A stretch of DNA of 64,000 nucleotides. It comes from a virus. The DNA lies in the IMG/VR virus record IMGVR_UViG_3300035157_000753, positions 23,201 to 87,200 of that record; one strand, given 5' to 3'. The notes below the pieces were generated by a model. It had not been told where the DNA came from, ran no database searches, and worked only from the letters and a program-made list of their open reading frames with translations. How positions within the stretch are numbered: position 1 is the first letter of the stretch; every line of letters begins with the position of its first letter. The position numbers and the translations under genes are program-made. Positions 1 to 11,400 of the stretch are shown piece by piece.

Positions 1-3000
1 AGCACCAACTTTCTTACTAATACTTGTACCAGTCCAAGTAGTCTTCCATGAGTTCCACTGAATCGGAGTAAATCCATTCTGGTCAGCATTATATTCTCTG
101 ATAGTTGTTAAGAAATTACCTTCAACAATTGTTTCCTTAACCTTACCTAATTTTGTAGTATCTACCCAATTATCCTGTTCTGGATATAAGTTAATATCAC
201 CAACATATGTGAATACGTTAAATGGGTTTACATTCTCAACACCAGATGCAAATGGTTGGTCAAGTAAAACTGTATCAGTATAAGGAAGTGTTACTAGATC
301 ACCAGTTGTTCGTACATTAGTAGATGCAGTAGAGTAAACAAGAGGTATAGTAGTTGTAAAGTGAGAAGGTCTTAATTGCCCTTCCTCAAAGTCAAGAGAT
401 ACTCTATAATCTGGATGTAATGTGTCACTTGTAGCAAAACTAGAGAAATTATCTACAACAAATCCATTCTTGAATCTGCTAAGACCACTAGTATCTCTAA
501 TCTCCATAGCAGCAGTCTCACTTTCAAGTAATGAAAGTTGAGTATAATATTCTAAAGTCTTGATTCTATCTTCAAGGAACTGAATATCTTTAAATGTATA
601 TCTCTTATAATTTGTTTCTTTAATATCAATATCTGTCTCAACATCAAAAACATATGGTTTATATGTTAATGTTGCCAATAACATCGCATCTTCAACATCC
701 TCTGGTTCAACTGGATTTGATCCTGGAGCACCTTTTGCAATCTGGACAACATTGTCCTTATTCATAAAGACTTTATCAATTCTTGGAAGATAATACTGTA
801 GACTTAAAATTGTAGTATCACCTATTCCAGGAACTCCAATTACATTACCAGTAAAGGATCTTGATCCATAATCAAAAAACTCTGTTCCATTTAATGTCCA
901 TGGAGAAGCAACAGATCCAGATCCAGCAAGCTTTTCAACTACCTGTGGTCTAAAGTCTATGGCATCTCTCAATGGTTGCTCATCATAAGTTGGAATTATC
1001 TTATAATCAGCAGTATCATATGAATCTACTGTGTATGGATTATCTCCAGCAGTAGTAAGGAAACGGTCAAAGATTACTAAAACTTGATGTGTAGGTGCTG
1101 CATAGTTAGGTTTTCTAACAAGACTTGAGTAATCATAGAACTGATCTCTCATTCCATCATCTAAATCAAAACTATCAGTTATATCCTTTGCACCAGTAAT
1201 TATTTGCCCTGTGACAATTTTGAAAGTGGCAGAAGGGGATGTAATAGTTTCAGCATCTGTGAATTTATCGTCATCTACTGGAATAAAGTATACCTTATTG
1301 TTTGTACTGTCATATGAAACAACTCTTGCCCTAGAACCCGAATCATCACCTGTAAGAACATCATCTACAGCAATAGTACCAACTAAGTTGGTAAACTGTA
1401 GGTTAGGAATCATCTCATTGAGGGTAGCAGTCGCATTAGTAGATTCATAAATTGCTTTAATCTTGAATACATCACTACAACCTAAAGAAATCCTAGCATC
1501 ATCTACTCTGTATCCATATCCATCATCCTCAGCATTCTCTTGAGTTAATCCATTAACACCAGCAACTACACTCTTATTGAGTTTGAGGATCTTCATCCTC
1601 TCAGTAGTTTTAACTTTAGCAGATCTATTAGATGCATAGACTGTAGCAATTACATCAATTGTCTGTCCATTACTAAGACCAGTTACTGTGACACTCTGAA
1701 CATTGGCTGAAGAACCAGAGAATCCAGGTGCTTGGAAGATATCACCTTCATTAGTACCTGCACTAACAGACATCAAGAAGTCATCATTATCTGCAGCATT
1801 CTTGAATACAAGTCCAGCACCAGCATTAAATGTATGAGTTGTTCCTGATACTGTACCACTAATAGTTTTTCTAAAGTATCCAGCTGGAGTAACAGTATTA
1901 TCTTTATTAGTATTCTTTACTGCATCAAATCCAAGAGGAGTAATAAGCTTATTCTTTTGTGCTTCCTTAATCTCAGCACGAGATCTAATTATAGAACTGG
2001 TAATAGATCCTGTAGCCATTGCAGCTGCACCAGCACCACCAGCCTTAATAACATCCATAACATAGGCACTAGTAATACCAGTAACCTTAACCCTCTGTGC
2101 AACACTGTTGTTGGAGAATTCAATTATATCTCCTACTTTTAGTTGACTTTGGAAATTAGAAAGCTGTGCTGTAATTGTAGCAGTCTGTGTAGCACCACTA
2201 CTTCCTAAATTTGAGATAATAGGAGCAGATCCAGGAAGTGCAACTCTTACATCTAATCTTGCATCAGCACAACCATTAGTACCATACTTATAAGATTTTA
2301 CATCACGGAAATCGTAAGTTATAACAGAAGCAGCATTATTATCTAACTGTCCTAGTTGAGTTCCACTATTTGCTTTGTTTAGGTCTAAATACTCATTCTG
2401 AACAAAATTACCTGTTACATCAATAAGATATCCTTCCTGATTTGCAGAAGCACCATTAGCATCAACTGCTACGTATCCAGTAGCACCAGAAGTTCTACCT
2501 ACAACAAAATCACCTACATGCCAATTTATACCACCTTGACAATTTAATTTAGTGTAGAATTTTGTATCTAATATATTAATTCTATAAACTGTAGTAGCAG
2601 TATTAACAGTACCTGATTCATAAGCAGCATTAAGTACTCTAGTTCTACCAATAGTATTACCAGCAGCAGTACCTGCTGAAGTTATTATTTCATCTCTAAG
2701 TTCAATATCTTCATATATTGTAGGTACTTCAGAAGCATTGGTTAAAAATATGTAATTACCAACATCAGTAGTTATAGATTGATTATCTGCACCTGTAAAA
2801 GTTCTTGGCTTATCAACATCCTTATATGTTGTTGATAATCTTTCTGTTCTATATCCAGAAACATATGCAGAACCTGAAGATAATTGAACAGCAATATTAG
2901 CTTCATCTGCTGTATTACCATCTGCAGTAGTTGTACCTGATGCATATACACCATTATTAAAACCATCATCAAGATTCTCTCTTGCATCTATAGTAAATTT

Positions 3001-3936
3001 CTTAACATAATAGTCACCAGATTCTTCTTTAGTTCTAGTTGCAAGAACATCATTAATGAACCCAAGATCACTTCTCTCTACTTTCTTTTGAATCTTACCA
3101 GTATTAGTTCTTAAAAGTTCAATAAAGTCAGCAGAGTTAGGATCTGTAGTTGCTTTTTTAACTAATGTTAGATTAATTTTAAATCTATCTGCACCTGGAG
3201 CAGAGAAGTTTGTACTACCGATTGCATTATCATATAGAGATGCATCTTCATCAGCAGTTATGATCTTTTCTTCTACTTTTAAACCAACTTTATATGATGG
3301 ATTTGTACCATATTGGTCTAAAATAAGAGTCTGTTCATTTACAGGAACAAAATATCCCCTAACATAATAAACACCAGCACCAACATTAGCAGTAGAACCT
3401 TTAGAGTTAGAATTAGAATTTAAAAGCTGTGCAAGAGGAGTTCCAGCAGCAATAGTTGTGGAAAGATATGTTATATCTGTCTCACAAGTAAGTGTTTCAC
3501 CGTCTGTGAATGTAGTTGTAGTATTATCGTCTGCTTTTTGTAGATAATTTATATAAAATGTTATCTGATTCTTGGTTGATGTAGAGGAACTAATAGAAAA
3601 TAGGACACGACCACGAACACCAGAGGTAGATCCTTTAATTACTAATCCATCAAGAGCAGTTCTGTATAATTCTACATCTAAATTCAAATAAGAATTATTG
3701 ATTATAACACAAGCAACATCATTGTTCAGAGTAATACCACCAGGGATTACCTGAGCACCTTCTTTATATACACCCTGACCGAAAGAATCGATCTGGTTTT
3801 GCATTAAACTCTGGAGAGTTGTTAGCTCCCTTGCCTGTACAGGATATCCAGGTTTAAATAAGACTTTTAAAAAGCCCTTACTCGAATCAAAGTCGTCGTA
3901 GTAAGGAGCAATATTCAGGTTCGTGTTCTGTGCCAT
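1..3936 (-). CDS. DUF4815 virion structural protein (3' part outside window)
   Basis: The reading frame starts at ATG 3936-3934, directly after the gp8 stop codon, and stays open for 1312 codons to the window edge, so the C-terminus is missing. The N-terminus (MAQNTNLNIAPYYDDFD..., then GYPVQARELTTLQSLMQNQ at about residues 30-48) is the pattern I know from DUF4815 proteins, which lie downstream of gp8 in T4-like cyanophages. These are virion proteins probably attached to the outer baseplate or fibres; the exact role is not established. The rest is beta-rich, with many short Gly/Ser/Thr strands and no catalytic motif that I can see. It is the last gene of the gp25-gp6-gp7-gp8 operon in this window. 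Confidence 0.85.
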   Translation of the reverse strand, partial: MAQNTNLNIAPYYDDFDSSKGFLKVLFKPGYPVQARELTTLQSLMQNQIDSFGQGVYKEGAQVIPGGITLNNDVACVIINNSYLNLDVELYRTALDGLVIKGSTSGVRGRVLFSISSSTSTKNQITFYINYLQKADDNTTTTFTDGETLTCETDITYLSTTIAAGTPLAQLLNSNSNSKGSTANVGAGVYYVRGYFVPVNEQTLILDQYGTNPSYKVGLKVEEKIITADEDASLYDNAIGSTNFSAPGADRFKINLTLVKKATTDPNSADFIELLRTNTGKIQKKVERSDLGFINDVLATRTKEESGDYYVKKFTIDARENLDDGFNNGVYASGTTTADGNTADEANIAVQLSSGSAYVSGYRTERLSTTYKDVDKPRTFTGADNQSITTDVGNYIFLTNASEVPTIYEDIELRDEIITSAGTAAGNTIGRTRVLNAAYESGTVNTATTVYRINILDTKFYTKLNCQGGINWHVGDFVVGRTSGATGYVAVDANGASANQEGYLIDVTGNFVQNEYLDLNKANSGTQLGQLDNNAASVITYDFRDVKSYKYGTNGCADARLDVRVALPGSAPIISNLGSSGATQTATITAQLSNFQSQLKVGDIIEFSNNSVAQRVKVTGITSAYVMDVIKAGGAGAAAMATGSITSSIIRSRAEIKEAQKNKLITPLGFDAVKNTNKDNTVTPAGYFRKTISGTVSGTTHTFNAGAGLVFKNAADNDDFLMSVSAGTNEGDIFQAPGFSGSSANVQSVTVTGLSNGQTIDVIATVYASNRSAKVKTTERMKILKLNKSVVAGVNGLTQENAEDDGYGYRVDDARISLGCSDVFKIKAIYESTNATATLNEMIPNLQFTNLVGTIAVDDVLTGDDSGSRARVVSYDSTNNKVYFIPVDDDKFTDAETITSPSATFKIVTGQIITGAKDITDSFDLDDGMRDQFYDYSSLVRKPNYAAPTHQVLVIFDRFLTTAGDNPYTVDSYDTADYKIIPTYDEQPLRDAIDFRPQVVEKLAGSGSVASPWTLNGTEFFDYGSRSFTGNVIGVPGIGDTTILSLQYYLPRIDKVFMNKDNVVQIAKGAPGSNPVEPEDVEDAMLLATLTYKPYVFDVETDIDIKETNYKRYTFKDIQFLEDRIKTLEYYTQLSLLESETAAMEIRDTSGLSRFKNGFVVDNFSSFATSDTLHPDYRVSLDFEEGQLRPSHFTTTIPLVYSTASTNVRTTGDLVTLPYTDTVLLDQPFASGVENVNPFNVFTYVGDINLYPEQDNWVDTTKLGKVKETIVEGNFLTTIREYNADQNGFTPIQWNSWKTTWTGTSISKKVGA

Positions 3937-5451
3937 TTAGAATTCTATGACTACTTTGATTTCTTCATTTTGATCAGCCGATCTAGTGATCGGATTTCTA
4001 TTGTCTATGTAGAGCATTTCACCAGATCCAAGTTCAATTTCTTGGTTGGCATAACCAGTTACAAATGATAATCCCAACTCATATACAGATACACCGATAG
4101 TAATCTGAGTAACAGGAACAGCGGATGTTCCTATAGTTGCATCGGGAGTTGCTGTATAAGCATTTTGAGAAGATGTAATCTGATTTGCTCCAGAAAATGC
4201 AATAACATTTCCATTGACAGTACCATCGACTGAGTTTTGATAATACTTCAATACTTTAGTTGTAGAATCATATGAAACTACAAATCCTTTAGCATTCGTA
4301 GATGCTTGTGTGATTGTTTCACCAGGTGCGAAGTTTCCACTAGGTGAACCAGTACCAGCCTGAGGGAAGATCATTGCCTTTACAGCAGATCTTGTATTCT
4401 GACTACAAACTGTCGAGGTATTGTAATCAAATGGATTTAAGACAAGTCCAACTCGTCTATAAGTCAAGTCATTAGGAAAATCAACAAATGCACTACTAGT
4501 TTCTAACTTACTAGTAAACATAAGGCGATATGCACCTAATTCTCTAACAACATTCTTTCCATGTCCACCAGAAGGAGGAATAACAACATCAAGAGATGCT
4601 CCAGTACCACTTCCAACATTAGGAATTAAAGCAACATCAATTGTTCCAAAAGTATATCCAGAACCAGCAGTAGTGATAGTAACAGATTCAACTGAACCAG
4701 AAGTTATCTTCACCGTACATTTTGCTTCATTTCCACCATTAATTTCCCAATCACCACGAATGGGAACATCAGTATACTCTTTATTATTATAACCAGTTCC
4801 AGCATTCTCAACAACTACACTATCAATAGCACCTGCACCAGCAGCGGCTTGGACTAAAGTATTTGTCAATACAGGAATAAATTCTGAAGTAACAAACTTA
4901 AGAATGTTATCAGCGTCAATGGTGTACATATACTTCCAACGATAGGAGTATACACCAGGACTATCACCAGTTTCTATAATAGTAGTTGATGTACCAGTTG
5001 GTTCTACCAATGAGGGTCTTCCTCTAGGGAATTCTGGATTCTGACCATTGTACAAACACTTGTACACATTAAAATCAGAGTTCATTACATAAAAATTACT
5101 GTCATAGAGCCTAGTAGCTCCATTGGCAGTAGTCTTGGTTGGTGCGTAGTCAGGCTTATACATTGAATATGTACGTCCTACTCCACCTGTTGTTTGAGTT
5201 GGGTCAACCCAATCAACTCTTGGTACTACTAAAGCAGTATCCGAGATATCTACACGCTTAAAGGCAACGGAATCAGCGTATGATTCTGATTGATACTCAA
5301 AACTATCGATAGGTTCACCTGCAGGTGGTACATCTGTACTACCCCAAGATTTCGCCCTACCGACGAACATAAACACCTTATTCTGGGTTAACAAAGTATC
5401 CCTGAAGCTTTCTGCGGCGTAAATTCTAAATTTGTCAGTAACTAATGCCAT
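3937..5451 (-). CDS. 8: Baseplate wedge subunit gp8
   Basis: This 504-residue protein is placed as gp8, a baseplate wedge component that links gp7 to gp6 and gp10 in T4. The N-terminus (MALVTDKFRIYAAESFRDTL) followed by a VDWVDPTQ segment, together with its position after the gp7-like gene and before the DUF4815 gene, fits the cyanophage gp8 family. It is longer than T4 gp8 (334 residues); the extra length includes a glycine-rich insert near residues 200-290 with AGTGYNNKEY- and AGSGYTFG-type repeats like those in the gp7-like protein. Its own TATAAATA late promoter lies about 20 bp upstream. Confidence 0.8.
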   Translation of the reverse strand: MALVTDKFRIYAAESFRDTLLTQNKVFMFVGRAKSWGSTDVPPAGEPIDSFEYQSESYADSVAFKRVDISDTALVVPRVDWVDPTQTTGGVGRTYSMYKPDYAPTKTTANGATRLYDSNFYVMNSDFNVYKCLYNGQNPEFPRGRPSLVEPTGTSTTIIETGDSPGVYSYRWKYMYTIDADNILKFVTSEFIPVLTNTLVQAAAGAGAIDSVVVENAGTGYNNKEYTDVPIRGDWEINGGNEAKCTVKITSGSVESVTITTAGSGYTFGTIDVALIPNVGSGTGASLDVVIPPSGGHGKNVVRELGAYRLMFTSKLETSSAFVDFPNDLTYRRVGLVLNPFDYNTSTVCSQNTRSAVKAMIFPQAGTGSPSGNFAPGETITQASTNAKGFVVSYDSTTKVLKYYQNSVDGTVNGNVIAFSGANQITSSQNAYTATPDATIGTSAVPVTQITIGVSVYELGLSFVTGYANQEIELGSGEMLYIDNRNPITRSADQNEEIKVVIEF

Positions 5452-5470
5452 GCCATTGAGCTTTTGTTGT

Positions 5471-5478
5471 TATTTATA
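5471..5478 (-). promoter_or_regulatory. T4-type late promoter upstream of gp8
   Basis: The minus strand reads TATAAATA, an exact match to the T4 late -10 element recognised by gp55-type sigma factors. It overlaps the last codons of the gp7-like gene and lies 20 bp before the gp8 start, so gp8 and the DUF4815 gene can be expressed separately from the giant gene upstream. Confidence 0.7.
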
Positions 5479-8400
5479 ATGATCTCAGACGAACTTCTGG
5501 AAGAAGTGAGACGTTTCCGCTTGCTGTGCGCGAGAACGGATATTCAACTGTAAATGTATCTACAGCTGTGACAGTAACTTTATATGCTCCGTCAAATCCA
5601 TCGCCTGAAGTATGATCTAGATATATGCTCATACCTGTTATCAGGTTATGAGCTGCAGAAGTAGTAACTGTACATACAGTTCCTGAAGAACTATACGTTC
5701 CTGTCTGAATGGATATTGCAGAAGCTGTAGTTCCACCATATCCTCTACCACCTGTTGCAACTGTAAGAGTGTTAGCAGTCGTGTTCTTAGAACCATATAG
5801 AATCCTTTCACAGGTCCATGATCCTTTAGATGCATCCCAATATGGAATTAAGACTTCTCCCTCATCAGGGAAACCTATATTCTGACTGACATCAAAGTAT
5901 ATATTCTTACAAGTTAAAGTTGTATCTACAGCAGAAATAGCAGTAGACAAATATGTATTTGCTAGTGCAAGAGTATTAGAGATAAGTCTCTGTCTTGATT
6001 TTCTCTCTACATGTAAAGGATGTACAGCAAACACAGTTGGTGGTGTTAAGTATCCAGCACCACCATTTAGATTAACGACAGAGGTTACTCTACCACTTCC
6101 AGATTGAATAACTGTTTCTGCAGATGCTCCTGTTCCACTACCACCTTGGAAATAAAGAATTGGTGGAACTTCATAATTACTACCTCCATCTAATATACTA
6201 ACTGTATTAACCTTTCCATTATTAATTGTACATTCAAAATTAGCAACGGTTGGTCTTAATCCTGTATACTCATAAGTGTCTATAGAAGTTGCACTTGATA
6301 CTGTTGCTAATAGACGATCTTCACCTTCACTCTTAACCATAATTCTATCATTAGCATCAAGAGAATTGAAAGTATTAGAAATGAATATATCTTCTGCAGA
6401 TCCAACGTAAATATAAAGACTGCATGTTGATCCTGCTCTTGGAGCTTCAAAGAATTCAATAATTGATCCGTTTAATTGATATGCAACTCCAGGTTCCTGG
6501 AATACACCATTAATAAAGATCATTACGTTATTAGCTGGTTCAACAGAAGTGTTATCACTCTGTAAGGAGAATGGTTCGCTATTCAACGTCATAACAAAAG
6601 TCTGTCTAGCATTATCAAAGAAAGGAGCTATTGTATCAAGTAATTGTAATTTACCGAAGTAGAATCCATAGAAGTCCATACCACTAGTAGGTGCTTCAGT
6701 AAAGGATATTGTACTTCCTGTATATGTGTATGCTTCTGTGCTACCTTTAATCTGAAGAATACTATTCAAGAATATCAAGAAGTTATCAGATGCAGGTAAT
6801 GCATAGTTACTACCAGCAACTTTAGCACTGAATATCTTATCAGTTCCATCAAATGCCACAGTACCAACTTCAACTTGGAATTCTGGATTTGATGAAGATG
6901 TTCTAGTGATTCCAGTTAAATTACCTGCTCCACCAGAAGTGGTTCCAACTGCCTGAGTAACAATTGCAGTTAAAGTAGTAATTGCAGATGCAACATCAGT
7001 ACAATCATTAGTATCATAAGTTGCATTACCACTATCATTAGTAATAGTTAAATCTCTGTACTGTGCTCCCTCTGTATAAGAGTTTGTTGTAACTGAGATA
7101 TTACGCATAACCTCACGACAGATATCTCTAGCATGATTGAATACTAATACAGTCTGATCTTCTTCACCTTGTAAATGAACTGTACCAACATAGTATTTCG
7201 CTGCATCATAAGTAGAATCATTACCACCAAACTCAATATTATTAGCAATAGCTTGAGCAATTAACTTAGTATCACGAATACACTTAACAAAACTAGGAAC
7301 AACGAATGTGCTATTAGTAGCCATCATTCTTCCATAAGCAGTTGTTGCAATAAAGTCTAAGTTTTCACGTATCAATCTACCAGCATCAGCAAGTCTGTCA
7401 TATTCATATCCACCAGATTGTACAAGAGACCTTGTGACACTATTTGCATTGGCACTTACGAACTGATGTGCAAAACCAGTCTTAACAGACCCAGGTGTTG
7501 CATTAACGAACGTATGTGTATGGTTACCACCTGATCTAATAGCATTAGCAGTTGCTTGAATGAAGGTATGAGTATAATTACCTCCTGCTATGACGGCTGT
7601 AGCACCTGCTGATACAAAACTATGAGCATACTGATGAGTAATAGCAGAATCTCTATTGTTAGTATTAATCGTGATAACGCCAGTTTGCTTCTTGACGGCA
7701 GAGCGAGTAATAGAGTTACTAACTGCGGAGATAAACGTATGAGCTGTCGTATTAGTTGACGGTACACTGTTTAGAACCTGTATATCGAAAGTGTTGGTTG
7801 TGACATTGTATATCTTAACCCATTGACCGCTAATTGGGTCTGTACTACGAGGGTAGTTATGGAATGAAGTATGGAAGTCCTCATTACATGTAAATTTGAA
7901 GGTGTCATCATCAATCTTAATTTCATCACCAGCAACGAATCCATGATTATTAATAGTTATAGTGAATACACCTGTAAGAGGATCATAAGCAGCAACAGTA
8001 GGTGTTAACTTACCTTCGGGTACAAATGTATGAGCGTGCTGTCCATTAGGTCCAGCAACACCAACATTGATATCAAACGTATCAGTTGTAACATTTGATA
8101 CAAGCATCCATTCATCATAATTAGGATCTTCTAAAGTTGGATAACTCTTAACTGTTGCATTACTATCCTTATTACATGTGAACTTCAATGCACCTTGATT
8201 GACCTTAACATAATCACCATTAGAGAAACCATGTCCAGCAACTGTTGCTGTTAGTACACCTGTACCAGGTGCATATGTAGCATTTGATACAGCATGAGAT
8301 GTATATCCAACACTCTTAATAGGAATTGGTCTATCATATGCCCAATCCTTTTTCTTCTTCATACCATTGCTAACAGCACTATCAAAAGTATGTACTGTTA

Positions 8401-11400
8401 CGTTAGTAGAAGGAATAGAATCTAATACCTGAACCTTAAAGGTTGTATTGTCAGCATCCCAAATAGTTAACCATCTACCACTAGCAGGATCAGTTGCTCT
8501 AGGATAAGCATGTGTGCCTCCACCTTGAGTGCAAGTGAATACAATAGCACTATCATCAAATTTAACTTGATCACCGTTCACAAAGGCACCTGCACCCCCT
8601 CCATGAGTAATAGTCATAATACCTGTAGCAGGATCATAATCTGCATCTGTTGGGGTATATGAAATAGTATCAGTTCTAGGATAAGACTGGTTGCTAACAC
8701 CACCATTATCACAACTCATCACAATACCACCATCTGCCAACTTGATAGTATCTCCTTTTCTTTGAACACAATTATCTGAAGCAGAAACAAATGTGTGTGC
8801 TTGACCTGTTGCTCCAGTTGCAACATAGAAATTCAATAATATTGTATCATTTGTTACATCAATTACTTGTAACCATGATCTATAGGCAGGATCTGTTACT
8901 CTTGGATAACTATGATTTCCAGCACCAGCAGTACATGTGAATGTTAATGATTCTTTGGCAATCTGAACAAAGTCACCTTTATTGATAGTATGACCTTTGA
9001 TTGTTAATGTCGCTATACCTGTAGCAGGATCATAAGCAATATCAGTTGGAGTGAATGTATCATATCCACGGAACTTATGCCCACCAACAGTTAGATCAAG
9101 ATCTCCATTAGCAAGGTTAAGAGCAGCACCTGTTGGTTGATAATTTACAGTAGGTGATGGTCCAACATTAACTGTGATTGTTGTTCCAGTTGTAGCAGTA
9201 ATATATTGATTAGTCTTAGCAGCTGGATCTGTTACTCTAGGATAGTTGTGTAAAGTAGCACCTAAGCTAGTTAGATTTCCACTAGCAAGAGTACCATCAT
9301 TCTCCATATGACATCTAAACATCAAGGAGTTAACATCAATATTAATACTATTTCCAACCTCAAGACTATGAGATCCAATAGTTAATTGAAGATCTCCAGT
9401 TGTTGCAGTATAGGTAGCTGCCGTTGGAGTAAATGCAACTTCAGGTGATGCACCAACATCAACGGTAAATGTGTCTGAAGTAACGGACTCGACTCCAAGT
9501 ACTGCCTTAGAAGACCTATCACCTGCAGCTGGATATGAATGTCTGGAGAAGTCATCATCCATTGAGCATGTGAATGTCAATGCGTCATCATCAATGCTAA
9601 CGAAGCTAGTTGCATAAAGAATACCATCTGCCAATCCAGAAACGAATGCATGAGTAGTGGTATTAGTACAAGGAGTATCATCCAAACATTGAATATCAAA
9701 TGTATCTGTAGTCACTGCTCTAATTGTAATCCACTTACCGCTAATTGGATCTGTTGAACGTGGGTAAGCACTCTGACCGCCACCACCGTGAGTACAACTC
9801 ATGGTTATAGCACCATCCTTAAGTTTTACTTTATCTCCTGCTTCAAATCCATGTCCAGTAACAGTTATTGTAACAATACCAGTTGATGTATTAAATGCTG
9901 CATCAGTTGCAGTATGAGATGTAGCAGCAGTCAATCCATGGTTATCAACACTCATTGACAAAGCACCTGTAGATGCATTGAATGTAGCTGAGGTTGGTGT
10001 CATTGCCTTCTCTACTGCCTGTCCAATATTAACTTTGAAATTATTTGTAGATACTTCAAATACATTGAGCCAGTTACCTGCAGCAGGATCAGTAGATCTT
10101 GGATATGTGTGATTTGTAGCATATCCATCACGAGAGCACTTGAAGGTTAAACCATCAGTAGCAAACTGAACAAAGTCACCATTAGAAAGACCATGAGCAG
10201 TAGCCCAGACTTCCATTATGCCAGTAGTAGCATCATAATCACAGTATGATGGTTGATACTGATAAGTTGCTAGTGAATCAAATGTATGTGTAGTAGTATT
10301 TGTAGCAGCAGTACCATTTAATGCATTAACAGTAAACGTAGTAGATGTTATAGCATCAACTGGGACATTCTTACCAGAAATAGGATCTGAAGAACGAGGA
10401 TATGAATGAACACCTCCACCATGAGTACAAGTGAAGTTCAATGAGTTATTTGAGAACTTAACTGTAGATGTGGCAATGCTTAGACCAGAAGCAACAGCAG
10501 ATACAAATGAATGAGCATCAGTATTTGTAGAAGGAATTGTATCCAGTACAGTTACATCAAATGTATTAGTTGTTATGTTTGATACTTCTAACCACCTATC
10601 ACTAGCATAGTCAGTACTACGTGGATAATCCTTTTGTGCTGCAGCACCAGAAGCACCACCAAACGCACAACTTAATTTAAGTGAACCATCAGCAAACTTA
10701 ACCTGATCACCTGCCTTTAATCCATGTGCCACTACAGTAACTGTCATAATACCTGTAGTTGGGTTATAGTCAGCATCAGTTACAGTTGTGGTTGTAGGAG
10801 CAGTTAAAGTATGTTCTCCAACAGTTAATTGTAGTACACCTGTACTAGGAGTGTATGCTGCAGCACTAGGTACATATGAATTGGTTAATGGTTTTCCAAT
10901 TGGACTGATTCCTAAGATATCATTTTCTGTATATCCGTTACCTGGGTTGTTTAATACTACATTCTTAACACCACCATCAACAACAACTATATCACCAGTA
11001 GCACCAACACCTGTTCCAATCTTATTGAATAATGGAATGTTAGTATATGTACCATCTGCATATCCTGTACCAGCAGTCAGTCCATCAGGAGTGTCTCTAA
11101 CGGGACTTAGATTAGTATTGACCTGTACAGTAATAGTAGTAGCAGTTTCTGCTGTAATTGCCAAGGTAGCACCAAATGCTTCATCCGATGGTCTTGGATA
11201 AGCATGTGTACTAGCATGATTATCAGCAGCACAAGTGAACTTAAGAGAACTATCAGCAATCTGAATAGTATCACTAGTTGTATAGCTATGAGATCCAATA
11301 GTTAATTCTAAGAGACCAGTAGCAGGAGTATATGCAGCATCTGTTACATTCTTCTGGGTATTACTATCACTAACCACAGTTACAGCATTGGTTACTGTAC

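Noticed and set aside
10788-11201. Plus-strand open frame of 137 codons within the gp7-like gene
   Set aside because: It mirrors the repetitive coding strand, lacks a ribosome-binding site and has the Val/Pro/Leu-rich composition of an antisense shadow.
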